A stretch of DNA of 64,000 bases from Bradyrhizobium ottawaense (GTDB taxonomy: Bacteria; Pseudomonadota; Alphaproteobacteria; Rhizobiales; Xanthobacteraceae), in contig NZ_CP029425.2 in the NCBI RefSeq assembly GCF_002278135.3, forward strand, positions 4,068,001 to 4,132,000, in the 5' to 3' direction. Below are positions 9,113-20,080 of the stretch, one piece after another (within the stretch, counting starts at the first letter, position 1; each line of letters starts with the position of its first letter). The notes under the pieces are model-generated. The model saw only the letters and a list, made by a program, of their open reading frames with translations, was not told the origin of the DNA and made no database searches. The position numbers and the translations under genes were made by a program.

Positions 9113-10552
9113 TTACGTCTTAGTCTGGTCCTTGGACTGATCCTCAAGCCGGCCGAGGCTTTCCTGGCGTCCCAGGACGTCCAAAACCTCAAATATACCA
9201 GGCGACGTCGTCCGCCCGGTCAGCGCGGCCCGCAAGGGTTGGGCGACCGCGCCGAGCTTGAGACTATTTTCCTCGGCAAAAGCGCGTAGCGCGGCTTCGG
9301 TGGTGGCGCCGCTCCATATCTCGACTTTCTCCAGCGCGGAATGAAGCTGGCCGATCAGCTTGCGGTTCTCTGGCGTCAGCAGCGCTTGTGCCTTGGGATC
9401 GAGCTCCAGCGGCCGGTCGGCGAAGATGAAATAGGCGCTGTCGATCAGCTCGATCAGCGTCTTGGCGCGCTCCTTCAGGGCCGGCATGGCCTTGAGAAGC
9501 TGGGCGCGCGTAGTGTCGTTTAATTTGGCCTTAATCTCGTCGCGTGCGGGCACGAGATGGTCGAGCACGTCCTCGAACATCTTCACGAGTGATTGATCGT
9601 CGGCGTGGCGGATGTAGTGGCCGTTGAGGTTTTCCAGCTTGGCGAAATCGAAGCGGGCAGCGGCGCGGCCGACGCTGGCGAGGTCAAACGCCGCGATCAT
9701 CTCCTCGGTCGAGAAGATCTCCTGGTCGCCATGGCTCCAGCCGAGCCGGACGAGGTAATTGCGTAGCGCGGCCGGCAAATATCCCATGGCGCGGTAGGCA
9801 TCGACGCCGAGCGCGCCGTGACGCTTGGAGAGCTTCGAGCCGTCCGGGCCGTGGATCAGCGGAATGTGGGACATGCTCGGCAGAGCCCATCCCATCGCAT
9901 CGTAGATCTGCTTCTGGCGCGCGGCGTTGATCAGATGGTCGTCGCCGCGGATCACATGGGTCACGCCCATGTCGTGATCGTCGACCACCACGGCGAGCAT
10001 GTAGGTCGGGTTGCCATCGCCGCGCAAAAGCACGAGGTCGTCGAGGTTCTCGTTCTGCCAGACCACGCGGCCCTGGACCTGGTCCTCGATCACGGTCTCG
10101 CCGGTCTGCGGCGCGCGCAGGCGGATCGTCGGCTTGACGTTGGACGGGGCTGTCGCGGGATCGCGGTCGCGCCACATCCCGTCATAGAGGCGGGTGCGCC
10201 CTTCCGCGCGCGCCTTCTCGCGCATGGCGGCGAGTTCCTCGGCGGTGGCGTAGCAGCGATAGGCCTTGCCGTCGGCGAGCAACTGCTCGGCGACCTCGCG
10301 GTGGCGCGCGGCACGGCTGAACTGGTAGATGACCTCGCCGTCCCAGCCGAGCTCCAGCCATTTCAGACCATCGAGAATGGCGCCGATCGCCGCCTCGGTG
10401 GAGCGCTCCCGGTCGGTGTCCTCGATCCGCAGCAGCATCTTGCCGCCGTGCTTCTTCGCGTACAGCCAATTGAATAGCGCTGTGCGGGCGCCCCCGATAT
10501 GGAGGAAGCCGGTCGGCGAGGGAGCGAAGCGCGTGACGACGGAATTGGTCAT
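9113..10552 (-). CDS. gltX: Glutamate--tRNA ligase
   Basis: A 479-residue class I synthetase that charges tRNA-Glu. The HIGH motif appears as FLHIGGAR near residues 17-24 and the KMSKS motif as SKLSKRHG near 243. The C-terminal anticodon-binding domain is present, so the protein is full length. It is transcribed divergently from glnS across a 166-bp intergenic stretch. Because a separate GlnRS is encoded next door, this GluRS may be of the discriminating kind that does not mischarge tRNA-Gln, but that cannot be decided from sequence inspection alone. Confidence 0.97.
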   Translation of the reverse strand: MTNSVVTRFAPSPTGFLHIGGARTALFNWLYAKKHGGKMLLRIEDTDRERSTEAAIGAILDGLKWLELGWDGEVIYQFSRAARHREVAEQLLADGKAYRCYATAEELAAMREKARAEGRTRLYDGMWRDRDPATAPSNVKPTIRLRAPQTGETVIEDQVQGRVVWQNENLDDLVLLRGDGNPTYMLAVVVDDHDMGVTHVIRGDDHLINAARQKQIYDAMGWALPSMSHIPLIHGPDGSKLSKRHGALGVDAYRAMGYLPAALRNYLVRLGWSHGDQEIFSTEEMIAAFDLASVGRAAARFDFAKLENLNGHYIRHADDQSLVKMFEDVLDHLVPARDEIKAKLNDTTRAQLLKAMPALKERAKTLIELIDSAYFIFADRPLELDPKAQALLTPENRKLIGQLHSALEKVEIWSGATTEAALRAFAEENSLKLGAVAQPLRAALTGRTTSPGIFEVLDVLGRQESLGRLEDQSKDQTKT

Positions 10553-10718
10553 TCTTGGCAGGGCCTATGCTTTGGAGGCGGTGGTGTATAGCAGGAACGG
10601 GACATAAACAAAGCCCGTCGGCGGACCTGCCAGGCCCCGCTTGAGGCCTGCTTAAGCTCTTGGCTCAGCCTCCCGAATTTGGCAGAAGAACCGCTGATTT
10701 CCCGACAGGATTTTCGTA

Positions 10719-12395
<1,677 letters not shown>

Positions 12396-12402
12396 TGCGC
12401 AT

Positions 12403-12789
12403 ATGAGCAACGAAGCCGACGCCATCGTTTCCGCCATCATCGCGAAATGGTGCGCCGGCTTCGCGACGCTCGACGCCGCCGCGCTCTCGTCGCTCTATGC
12501 GAAAAACGCGTTCTTCTTCGGTTCGAACCCGAAACTCTATCGGGGCAGGGACGGTGTTGCCGATTACTTCAACGGCCTGCCGCGCTGGCGCAAGCCGAGC
12601 GCCATATTCTCCGACGTGAACGCAGCGCAGGCCGGCCCCGATCTGATCAACATGGCCGCGACCATCTCGTTCGACCTCGCCGGCGAGCGCCCTGATCTCG
12701 TCGTCAAGATGAGCTGGGTCATCATCCGCGAGGACGGCGACTGGAAGATCGTCAATCACCACGCTTCGGCGAAGGCGCCGCTGATCTGA
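12403..12789 (+). CDS. NTF2-like (SnoaL/DUF4440-type) small protein
   Basis: A 128-residue protein with the cone-shaped NTF2-like pattern: an N-terminal helix ending in AKWCAGFATLDAAALSSLYA, a middle region with YRGRDGVADYF, and the closing strand signature DWKIVNHHAS. Such proteins are often enzymes or binding proteins for small hydrophobic ligands, but no catalytic residues can be assigned. It follows glnS by 7 bp and is probably co-transcribed. The start ATG has no strong ribosome site of its own, in keeping with coupling. A palindromic repeat follows it. Function unknown. Confidence 0.8.
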   Translation: MSNEADAIVSAIIAKWCAGFATLDAAALSSLYAKNAFFFGSNPKLYRGRDGVADYFNGLPRWRKPSAIFSDVNAAQAGPDLINMAATISFDLAGERPDLVVKMSWVIIREDGDWKIVNHHASAKAPLI

Positions 12790-12809
12790 TTGGCGCTCTT
12801 CATCAGTTT

Positions 12810-12930
12810 GTCATTCCGGGATGGCCCGAAGGGCCAGGCCCGGAATCCATAACCCCAGCTTGTGGTTATGGATTCTCCGATGCGCAATTGCGCATCATAG
12901 CTCGCGCCAAGTGGCGCGCCCCGGAATGGC
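12810..12930. repeat. Palindromic intergenic repeat, family B
   Basis: Outer arms CATTCCGGG and CCCGGAATG frame an inner hairpin (12843-12876) built on GAATCCATAACC and GGTTATGGATTC, plus a GATGCGCAATTGCGCATC palindrome. It is a composite REP-like element of the kind scattered in Bradyrhizobium intergenic DNA. It ends about 60 bp before the DUF2171 gene. Confidence 0.8.
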
Positions 12931-12991
12931 AGCAGAATACGAACCGAAGCTCTCTCCGCGCGTTGAGGTGGCTCCAACCAAGGATCCCACC

Positions 12992-13225
12992 ATGCAGAAC
13001 ATTGCAGAGCATATGGAAGTGATCGGCGCCGACGGCGTCCATGTCGGCACCGTCGACAAGGTCGAGGGCAACCGCATCAAGCTGACCAAGAAGGACAGCG
13101 GCGAGGGCAGCCACAAGGGCCACCATCACTTCATCGACAAGGGCCTCGTCGCCGGTGTCGAGGGTAACAAGGTGCGGCTGTCGGCCAAGGCGGATGTCGC
13201 CGTGACGATGGAAGAGGAAAAGTAG
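12992..13225 (+). CDS. DUF2171 / PRC-barrel-like small protein
   Basis: A 77-residue protein beginning MQNIAEHMEVIGADGVHVGT, followed by VDKVEGNRIKL and a lysine/glycine/histidine-rich loop (SHKGHHHFIDKG). This is the beta-barrel pattern of DUF2171 and PRC-barrel proteins, often found as small stress-related cytoplasmic proteins in Rhizobiales. The upstream open frame (from 12821) runs through the palindromic repeat and is not coding, so the ATG at 12992 is preferred. No biochemical role is established. Confidence 0.8.
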   Translation: MQNIAEHMEVIGADGVHVGTVDKVEGNRIKLTKKDSGEGSHKGHHHFIDKGLVAGVEGNKVRLSAKADVAVTMEEEK

Positions 13226-13321
13226 GGGGAGGCTCCCTTCGTTCTCGGTTTGTGCCGCTATTCGCGCGGCCGCACGTTCCGGTAGCCTTGGCGGCAATCG
13301 CGTCGCGTAGGATGCAGGGAT

Positions 13322-15598
13322 ATGGCGGAGCCGGGCCGGCCAGCACGGTCCCAGGGTATAGCCGGGACGTGGCCGGTCGGTCGTGCTGCGCAGGCGGGCG
13401 GCTTGGTGCCGGCGGGCTTTGGCGCCTGGTCGGCAATCGTCGAGACGCTGCGTGAATGGGCCCGCGCGGAGGCCGGCGCCGGGCGACTGTTGCCGTGGGT
13501 GCCTGTCGCCTTTGGCGGTGGCATCGCACTCTATTTTGCCGCCGATCATGAGCCGGTGCTGTGGGTCGTTGCTGCGACGGCTATCGCGCTCACGTTTGGC
13601 GCGGTGCTGTTGCGGCGGAGCCGGCTGTTTGCGCCTGCGATCATGATTGCGGCGGTCGCTTCCGGCTTTGCCGTGGCAACCTGGAAGACGGCGCGCATCG
13701 CCCACCCCGTGCTGGCCAAGCCGCTCTATTCAGTGTCGCTGTCGGGTTTCGTCGAGGCCCGCGATATCCGCGAGCGAACCGATCGTTTCGTGCTGCGCGT
13801 CACGGCCATGGAGGCGCAGCGCAGCGAGGTCAAGCTGGAACGCGTCCGCCTGTCGGTGCGCAAGGGCACTGCGCCCGAGGTCGGCAGCTTCGTGCAGCTC
13901 AAGGCGCGGCTGATGCCGCCGCTCTCGCCGGTGCGCCCCGGCAGCTACGATTTTTCGCGCGACATGTTCTTTCAGGGCATCGGCGCCTCCGGCTTCGTGA
14001 TGGGCGCGATCACGGCTTCAGTCCCGCCCGATGCCGGCGGCCTGCGGCTGCGTTATGCCGCCTTCATGCAAGGCCTGCGCGATGCGATCGACGCCCGCAT
14101 CCGCGCCACGCTCGAGGGCGACAACCGCGCGATCGCGACAGCGCTGCTCACCGGGCGGCGCGATGCGATTTCCACGCCGGTCAACGACGCGATGTTCATC
14201 TCGGGGCTCGGCCATGTGTTGTCGATCTCCGGCTATCACATGGCGGTCGTCGCCGGCGTCGTCTTCTTCGCGGTGCGCGCACTGCTGGCCTTGATCCCGG
14301 GACTGGCGGCCGGCTTTGCCATCAAGAAATGGTCGGCGGCCGCAGCGCTGGTGGCGGCTGCGTTCTATCTGCTCTTGTCTGGCGCGGAGGTCGCGACGCA
14401 ACGTTCGTTCTTCATGACGGCGGTGGTGCTGATCGCCGTGATGGTCGATCGCCGCGCCATCACCTTCCGTACGCTCGCGGTGGCGGCGCTGATCGTGCTC
14501 GCGGTCGCGCCGGAAGCGCTTGTGCATCCGAGTTTCCAGATGTCCTTTGCCGCGACGCTGGGTCTCGTCGCGCTGGTACAGATCGGCATGCCGAACCTGT
14601 TTGCCTCACCCGATCATTCGGCGACCGCGCGCGTCGCGATGTGGGGCGGCCGCGAGATCGCGATGCTGTTCCTGGCCTCGCTGATCGCCGGGCTTGCGAC
14701 CACGCCCTACGCCGCCTTCCACTTCCACCGCGTCACGCCCTACGGCGTGCTCGCCAATCTCGGTGCGATGCCGGTGGTCTCGGCGCTGGTGATGCCGGCG
14801 GGGCTGCTGGGATTGCTCGCAGCGCCGTTCGGGCTCGACGGCGTGTTCTGGTGGCTGATGGGGATCGGCATCGACTGGATGGTCGCGGTCTCGCGCTGGG
14901 TGGCGGCATTGCCGGGCGCGGTCGGCCGCATCCCGGCGTTCGGCATCGCGCCGCTGATCGCAGCGAGCCTGGGGGTCATCGTGATGGGCCTGTTGCGTAC
15001 GCCGTTGCGCTGGGGCGGTGCCGTCGTGCTGCTGGTTTCCATCGGCTGGGGGCTGTCGGTGCGGCAGCCCGATATCCTGATTGCCGGGGACGGCGCGAGC
15101 GTCGCGGTGCGGGGCGGCGACGGGCGTTTGCATCTGATCAGGGCAGGCAAGGACAATTTCGTGCTGAGGGAGTGGTTGGCTGCCGACGCCGATCCGCGCG
15201 ATGCCGGCAGTAGCGCGCTGGCGAGCGGCATATCGTGCGACGAGTCGGGCTGCGTAACGCCGCTCGCAGACGGACGGCTGGTCGCGCTGGCCTCGCGCAT
15301 CGACGCGTTGGCGGACGATTGCAACCGGGCTGCACTGGTGGTGACGTCAAGGCCCGCGCCGCCCGATTGTGCGGCGATGGTGGTGGATCGGCAGCGGCTC
15401 GCTCGCCAGGGCGCGCTGGCATTGACCCGGCGTGGCGACGGCTTTTCGGTTCAGGCGGTGAGGGCAAGAGGCACGAACCGCCCGTGGTTACCGGCCGGTG
15501 CGGGCGAAGGTGACTTCGACGGCAGCCTTGCGCAGAAGGCGGCTCCCCGCAGCCGCGACGCAACGCCATCGGAGACCGACTTGCAGGCCGACGATTGA
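13322..15598 (+). CDS. ComEC/Rec2-type membrane protein lacking a recognisable metallo-beta-lactamase domain
   Basis: A 758-residue polytopic membrane protein. An N-terminal DUF4131-like OB region (about residues 50-210) is followed by the Competence core with GLGHVLSISGYHMAVVAG (about 298-315) and many helices to about residue 590. ComEC forms the inner-membrane DNA uptake channel. The C-terminal about 180 residues, where many ComEC proteins have a metallo-beta-lactamase nuclease domain, contain no HxHxDH motif and look degenerate. The first about 45 residues are low-complexity and the true start may be further downstream, for example the GTG or ATG codons before AREWARAEA. In alphaproteobacteria this gene commonly lies between lexA and gltX, as here. 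Confidence 0.88.
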   Translation: MAEPGRPARSQGIAGTWPVGRAAQAGGLVPAGFGAWSAIVETLREWARAEAGAGRLLPWVPVAFGGGIALYFAADHEPVLWVVAATAIALTFGAVLLRRSRLFAPAIMIAAVASGFAVATWKTARIAHPVLAKPLYSVSLSGFVEARDIRERTDRFVLRVTAMEAQRSEVKLERVRLSVRKGTAPEVGSFVQLKARLMPPLSPVRPGSYDFSRDMFFQGIGASGFVMGAITASVPPDAGGLRLRYAAFMQGLRDAIDARIRATLEGDNRAIATALLTGRRDAISTPVNDAMFISGLGHVLSISGYHMAVVAGVVFFAVRALLALIPGLAAGFAIKKWSAAAALVAAAFYLLLSGAEVATQRSFFMTAVVLIAVMVDRRAITFRTLAVAALIVLAVAPEALVHPSFQMSFAATLGLVALVQIGMPNLFASPDHSATARVAMWGGREIAMLFLASLIAGLATTPYAAFHFHRVTPYGVLANLGAMPVVSALVMPAGLLGLLAAPFGLDGVFWWLMGIGIDWMVAVSRWVAALPGAVGRIPAFGIAPLIAASLGVIVMGLLRTPLRWGGAVVLLVSIGWGLSVRQPDILIAGDGASVAVRGGDGRLHLIRAGKDNFVLREWLAADADPRDAGSSALASGISCDESGCVTPLADGRLVALASRIDALADDCNRAALVVTSRPAPPDCAAMVVDRQRLARQGALALTRRGDGFSVQAVRARGTNRPWLPAGAGEGDFDGSLAQKAAPRSRDATPSETDLQADD

Positions 15599-15607
15599 CG
15601 CCATCGA

Positions 15608-16549
15608 TTACAGATACCAGGCCAGCACGGCTTCGAGCTTTGCCTTGCCGATGACCGGCAGGGCCACCATTCGGCTCAGCCCGGCTGCGCAGGCCTCAGA
15701 GCCCGCGATCGAGCCGTCATGAGTGAGATCGTCGTTGAGCGCGGGCATGCCGGCGGCCCAGGCGCCGCCGATGCTGCCTTCGCCCCTGGCAATGGAATTG
15801 GCGGCATAGCGGGCGGCAAGGTCGGTCTGCGCGCTGCAATCGCCGGCGCGAAAGACCAGCGCCGAACGGGCCTCGTTCGGGACCCAGATCTCGAAGCGTC
15901 GCGCAATCGGCGTTGCCTGCGCGGAGAGGAAAGTCAGGACCCAGGTTTGGTCGGTGCCGGTTCGGTAGGGCACGCCGACACCCAGATTGATCCCGACCTT
16001 GGCTGCGTCCTCCCAGCGCAGGAAGCTCTTGGCGTCGTGCAGGTCCTTGATGATCAGCGGCAGGCCCGCCTTCCAGGTGCGTCCGGGAAGTCCGAAGCCG
16101 CGAGGAAATTTAGTGTGGCGCGAGTTGAATTCGAACATGTCCGCCGCGCCGTAATAGCCGTCGACGAGGCCCATCTCGTGGGAGAGATCAGGATCGTTGT
16201 GCCAGAGTTCGATCGCGCCGACATGCGCCTCGTCGTCGCCGCAGAACAGCACCATCACGGCTTGCAGAAATTCGCCTGCAAACACCGGCACCGCCACGCC
16301 GCAGGTGAGGCCGGCGGCGACGGCCTGATCGGTCCGCTTGAAATAGGAGTTGGCGAATTTCGTGAGGATGACGGGATGGCCGCAGGCCCAGGCCTTGCCT
16401 GGAAGCCCCTCGTCATATCCGAAGTGCAGATCTTCGCTGACGGCCTTGAACGCGGACAGCCCTTCGTCGTAGAGGCCGCCGCCGAATTCCAGCCGCATGC
16501 GCGTCCGGTCAGGCACCCAGAGTTCAACGACGCGAATAAAGGTTTTCAT
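15608..16549 (-). CDS. Protein with three tandem GAF-like repeats
   Basis: A 313-residue soluble protein. It shows three copies of a roughly 105-residue unit. Each has an (V/I/F)E(L/I)W strand (residues 8, 113, 219), then a G(L/S)(P/I)Gxx W turn (EGLPGKAW, FGLPGRTW, EGSIGGAW at about 47, 152, 257), and ends in a GVAVPV, GVGVPY or MVALPV strand. This is the pattern of GAF-type small-ligand domains, with no output domain attached. I choose the ATG at 16549 (MKTFIRVVEL) over a TTG 21 bp upstream. It converges with comEC (9 bp apart). No signalling partner is adjacent, so the ligand and role are unknown. Confidence 0.75.
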   Translation of the reverse strand: MKTFIRVVELWVPDRTRMRLEFGGGLYDEGLSAFKAVSEDLHFGYDEGLPGKAWACGHPVILTKFANSYFKRTDQAVAAGLTCGVAVPVFAGEFLQAVMVLFCGDDEAHVGAIELWHNDPDLSHEMGLVDGYYGAADMFEFNSRHTKFPRGFGLPGRTWKAGLPLIIKDLHDAKSFLRWEDAAKVGINLGVGVPYRTGTDQTWVLTFLSAQATPIARRFEIWVPNEARSALVFRAGDCSAQTDLAARYAANSIARGEGSIGGAWAAGMPALNDDLTHDGSIAGSEACAAGLSRMVALPVIGKAKLEAVLAWYL

Positions 16550-16765
16550 CGAGCGTGTCCGCCGCCTCAAACCACGACAGCATCGGTCATTTGGCTGCGG
16601 AGCGGAGGTTCAAAATTCAGGCAGGACGGCCCAAACTTCGTGCGGCGACGAGGTGCGGCGGCGCTCGCCGATCGAATTTCGTGAAACACAAACCCACCGG
16701 GCTCGCCGGCATCGGCCGGCGACGGCATTTCAATCCTGGCCCCGGACCCGCCGGGCCGGAGGGCG

Positions 16766-17200
16766 TCAGCCGATCGGCAGTCGCGTGACCGTCGGGCGAC
16801 TGTCGGCGATGATCTGCGGCTTGTGCTCGCGCTCGCCGATCGGCTGGGTCACCGGCAGTTGCAGCACGGTTGCGCGCTGGCCCTCGACGAGCTGCGTCAC
16901 CAGCACGGATTTGCCGTCCGGGAATTCGATCGCATCATGATGGCGATCGGGAATGTGCGGATCGATCTTGCCGAACTTGCCGACGCGGGAGTTGACGGTG
17001 CGCGTCCAGATCCAGCGGTTGTCGTAACGGACGTTATCGGCGAAGGCGAGCTCCGTTCCCGGCAGCAGGCAGACCGCGACGGAGAGATCGGCTTCGGAGG
17101 CGAAGCCGCGCGTCGAGGTGCCGCGGAATGTTGTCGTGACGATCGTCTCGCCGACTTCTGCGGGGCGCGTCGCGACGGCATGCAGGCTGTAGTCACACAT
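16766..17200 (-). CDS. Conserved hypothetical protein (144 aa)
   Basis: A 144-residue protein beginning MCDYSLHAVATRPAEVGE with an AGGAG ribosome site 7 nt before the ATG at 17200. It has no signal peptide or membrane segment. The middle contains a Phe/Arg/Thr-rich stretch (TTFRGTSTRGFAS) and HIPDRHHDAIEFPDG. The upstream extension of the frame to 17332 is not supported. I do not recognise the family; the good ribosome site, normal codon use and absence of a competing frame support a real gene. Confidence 0.75.
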   Translation of the reverse strand: MCDYSLHAVATRPAEVGETIVTTTFRGTSTRGFASEADLSVAVCLLPGTELAFADNVRYDNRWIWTRTVNSRVGKFGKIDPHIPDRHHDAIEFPDGKSVLVTQLVEGQRATVLQLPVTQPIGEREHKPQIIADSRPTVTRLPIG

Positions 17201-17762
17201 CGGGTGCTCCTCTATGCAGAGATAGCGACCCGCACCCCTTTTGGAGGCGCAGGCCCCTACCAGAGTGGAAGCACGTGACGGTCTGCTTGGTTGTAGGCAA
17301 ATCTGCGGCTGGGATCCGCGAGCCCCGATCACATTATCTTTTCCATCTTTTCCGAATTCGATAGGAACAAAGTCGGCTTCCGTGCATTTGGCAGGCGCGC
17401 GTCAACGACCGGCGAAACCAGCCAGCCCGAGTATCGTCAGCTCGGCTGCGTGCGCGCTGCATTGCGGTTGTTGCGGATTTTCTGGATCACGGCCGTGTCC
17501 TAGCCGACATGAATGATGCGACCAGCGTTGCTGCGGCTGCGCTCAAACGATCCGGCGCATTTGGGCTGTCCCCCTCGAACTCGCAAGGCCGCGAAGCGAT
17601 GTTGCTTCCCGCGGCCTGCCGAGGATGTCGCGAAAGGGGGAGGGGCCGGACAATCTGTGCAGAACCAGAAAGACTATCCAGCCGGAGCGGACCATCATCC
17701 GCTCCAATCTCTGATCGGCGATGCCGACCGAAGGCGCGCGCGAGGCGCTGAAGACTCCGGTA
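17201..17762. other. Intergenic stretch with no convincing gene
   Basis: These 562 bases separate the hypothetical gene at 16766-17200 from the lexA stop. Short open frames (for example 17509-17751) have no ribosome site and give low-complexity arginine-rich products. No tRNA-like cloverleaf, terminator or repeat from the families seen elsewhere stands out. A mildly AT-rich patch lies at about 17330-17370. Confidence 0.5.
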
Positions 17763-18464
17763 TCAGTACTTGCGGTAAAGCCCGATCAGCTTGCCCTGAA
17801 TCTTCACGCGGTTCGGCGGCAGGATGCGCACCTCGTAAGCGGCATTGGCGGGCTCCAGCGCGATCGAGGCGCCGCGGCGGCGGAAGCGCTTGAGCGTGGC
17901 TTCCTCGTCGTCGATCAGCGCCACCACGATGTCGCCGGTATCGGCGCTCTCGTTGCGCTGGATCAGCGCCATGTCGCCGTCGAGGATGCCGGCCTCGACC
18001 ATGGAATCGCCGCGCACTTCGAGCGCGTAATGCTCGCCGGAGCCGAGCATGTCTGGAGGCACGCTGATGGTGTGGCTGCGTGTCTGCAACGCCTCGATGG
18101 GGGTGCCGGCCGCGATGCGGCCCATCACGGGCACCGCAACGGGCCGCTCGCCCTCGTCCGCGGACGGGCTGGAGCTCGCGCGCAGCTTGCCGAGATTGCC
18201 CTCGATGACGCTTGGCGTGAAGCCGCGTCGGTTGCCGGCGGCAGCTTGGAGCTCCGGCAGCTTGATCACTTCGATGGCCCGGGCGCGGTTGGGCAGCCGG
18301 CGGATGAAGCCGCGCTCCTCGAGTGCGGTGATCAGGCGGTGGATGCCTGACTTCGAGCGCAGGTCGAGCGCATCCTTCATCTCGTCGAAGGACGGCGGCA
18401 CGCCGCTTTCCTTCAAGCGTTCGCTGATGAACCGCAGAAGCTCGTATTGTTTGCGCGTTAACAT
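17763..18464 (-). CDS. lexA: LexA repressor of the SOS response
   Basis: A 233-residue repressor. The winged-helix N-terminus starts [10 protein letters not shown]; RecA-stimulated self-cleavage occurs at Ala119-Gly120 (RIAAGTPIE). The catalytic dyad is Ser154 (GDSMVEAG) and Lys192 (EEATLKRF). The ATG at 18464 is chosen over a TTG 9 bp upstream because family members begin MLTRKQ. A canonical alphaproteobacterial SOS box lies 101-115 bp upstream (18565-18579), implying autoregulation. The gene is downstream of moeA on the same strand. Confidence 0.97.
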   Translation of the reverse strand: MLTRKQYELLRFISERLKESGVPPSFDEMKDALDLRSKSGIHRLITALEERGFIRRLPNRARAIEVIKLPELQAAAGNRRGFTPSVIEGNLGKLRASSSPSADEGERPVAVPVMGRIAAGTPIEALQTRSHTISVPPDMLGSGEHYALEVRGDSMVEAGILDGDMALIQRNESADTGDIVVALIDDEEATLKRFRRRGASIALEPANAAYEVRILPPNRVKIQGKLIGLYRKY

Positions 18465-18564
18465 CTCGACCAAAGTCCCCCGGTTGATGTCGTTCGATTC
18501 CGAGACGATGAGTTCAGCGATAAGCCGCTACATCCTCGAAACAAATCATGAACGGACACTATAT

Positions 18565-18579
18565 GTTCGATACATGTTC
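18565..18579. promoter_or_regulatory. SOS (LexA) box of lexA
   Basis: GTTC-GATACAT-GTTC matches the GTTC-N7-GTTC consensus of alphaproteobacterial LexA exactly. It lies between moeA and lexA, about 100 bp before the lexA start, in an AT-rich stretch that probably contains the promoter. Confidence 0.88.
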
Positions 18580-18640
18580 CGCAACTGCTTAATTTACCGT
18601 GAACAGAGCGAAACTCGCCGAATGCGTGTGGCCGCGCAGT

Positions 18641-19843
18641 TCAGACGGGGAGCCGCAGCACTTCGCAGGGGCTGCCGGCCTCGGCCTTTGGCGCAAGCGG
18701 TGCGCGCACGAGAAGTACCTGTGCTGCAGCAAGATTCGCAAGCAGAGAGGAGTCTTGATGGCTGACGGGAAGGGCGACGAGCGTGCCGTCGTCGCGCAGC
18801 TCCAGGCGCGCGCGCAGATAATCCTCGCGCTGGTCATTGGCGCCGAGATCGCGGCCCAGCACGGCGCGCTCGCGACGGTGATGAATCACCGAACGGCCCG
18901 ACAGCGCGCGAATCAGCGGTACCATGAACAGGAAGGCGCACACGTAGGACGACACGGGATTGCCGGGCAGGCCAATGACGCTCATCGTCCCTAAGCGTCC
19001 GTGCATCATCGGCTTGCCGGGCCGCATCGCGATCTTCCAGAACGCCAACGCGATGCCTTCGTCCTTCAGCGCCTGCTGGACCAGATCGTGGTCGCCGACC
19101 GATGCGCCCCCGGTCGTGACCAGGACGTCGGCGCCGCTTTCGCGCGCGCGGCGGATGCCGGCGGTGGTGGCCTCCAGCGTATCGGCGGCAACACCGAGGT
19201 CGATGGTCTCGGCGCCCTCGCTGCGGGCGAGCGCGTGCAGGGCATAGCCGTTGGAATAGACGATCTGGCCGTGCCCGGGCGTTGAGCCCGGCATCACCAG
19301 TTCATCGCCGGTGGCGAGGATCGCGACCTTCGGACGACGGCAGACGGCGAGTTGCGGGTGATTCATTCCAGCGGCGAGGGCGAGATCGCGCTCTGTCAGA
19401 CGGGTTCCCTTGCGCAGGAGGACGTCACCCTCGCGGAAATCAACGCCGGCGGGGCGGATGTGCCGACCCACGATCGCGGCTTCCTTGATCGTTATTTGCT
19501 TGCCCTCGGCGATCGTGTCCTCCTGGATCACGACTGCGTCGGCGCCGTCGGGAACGACGCCGCCGGTGAAGATCCGCACGGCTTCGCCGGCGGCGACCCT
19601 CTCCGTGAACGGACGGCCCGCTGCGACCTCACCGATCAACGTCAGCCTGGAATCGATCGTTGCCGCATCGGCCGCGCGCACGGCGTAGCCGTCCATCGCC
19701 GACATCGCCTGGGGCGGTTGGGTGCGCCGCGCAGCGACGTCCTGCGCGAGCACGCGATGGTAGGCTTCGTCGAGTGAAACCATCTCTGCAGGCAGCGGCT
19801 CTGCACCCGCCAGCACCGCAGCAAGGGCGTCGGAAACCGGCAT
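18641..19843 (-). CDS. moeA: Molybdopterin molybdenumtransferase MoeA
   Basis: MoeA inserts molybdate into adenylylated molybdopterin in the last step of molybdenum cofactor synthesis. About 400 residues. Visible are the N-terminal SDALAAVLAG region, SAMDGYAVRAAD, the GGVVPDGADAVV segment, and the MogA-like domain with TTGGASVGDHDLVQ and GLPGNPVSSYVC. I choose the ATG at 19843 (MPVSDALAAV); a GTG 30 bp upstream would add ten residues. moaC, its usual neighbour in alphaproteobacteria, is 18.6 kb away at 38401. Confidence 0.95.
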   Translation of the reverse strand: MPVSDALAAVLAGAEPLPAEMVSLDEAYHRVLAQDVAARRTQPPQAMSAMDGYAVRAADAATIDSRLTLIGEVAAGRPFTERVAAGEAVRIFTGGVVPDGADAVVIQEDTIAEGKQITIKEAAIVGRHIRPAGVDFREGDVLLRKGTRLTERDLALAAGMNHPQLAVCRRPKVAILATGDELVMPGSTPGHGQIVYSNGYALHALARSEGAETIDLGVAADTLEATTAGIRRARESGADVLVTTGGASVGDHDLVQQALKDEGIALAFWKIAMRPGKPMMHGRLGTMSVIGLPGNPVSSYVCAFLFMVPLIRALSGRSVIHHRRERAVLGRDLGANDQREDYLRARLELRDDGTLVALPVSHQDSSLLANLAAAQVLLVRAPLAPKAEAGSPCEVLRLPV

Positions 19844-19984
19844 CAAGGCCACGGCGAAACTCCTGCTCGGCACGTTCGGACGAAATGTTCCGACAGTCTT
19901 CTAGCCGAGCGCGGGGGCAGAGGCAAAAATGCGGAGCGGGCACGATTTATCTTGCCGCTTTCCGGCCCTGGATCGAAGGCAGGC

Positions 19985-20077
19985 TCAGGCTTGGCGTGGC
20001 ATGATCCAGAGAACGAGGCCGATCGGCAGGAGGGTGGCCATGGCGAGGACGAGAATGACGAGTGCCACGGCCGGCAT
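19985..20077 (-). CDS. 30-residue single-span membrane peptide
   Basis: This short frame encodes a 30-residue peptide starting MPAVALVILVLAMATLLPIG and ending WIMPRQA, almost wholly one hydrophobic helix with a basic C-terminus. A ribosome site GGGAG lies 8 nt before the ATG, inside the end of the preceding small gene, whose stop codon is only 3 bp before this ATG. That arrangement indicates translational coupling and supports a real gene despite its size. The function is unknown; such peptides often modulate membrane complexes. Confidence 0.6.
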   Translation of the reverse strand: MPAVALVILVLAMATLLPIGLVLWIMPRQA

Positions 20078-20080
20078 CGC

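Noticed and set aside
17509..17751. An 80-codon frame in the gap before lexA
   Set aside because: No ribosome site, arginine-rich low-complexity product, and overlapping frames equally open.
19870..19905. GTTC-N9-GTTC sequence upstream of moeA resembling an SOS box
   Set aside because: The spacer is 9, not 7, so it does not fit the LexA box that is exact at 18565.
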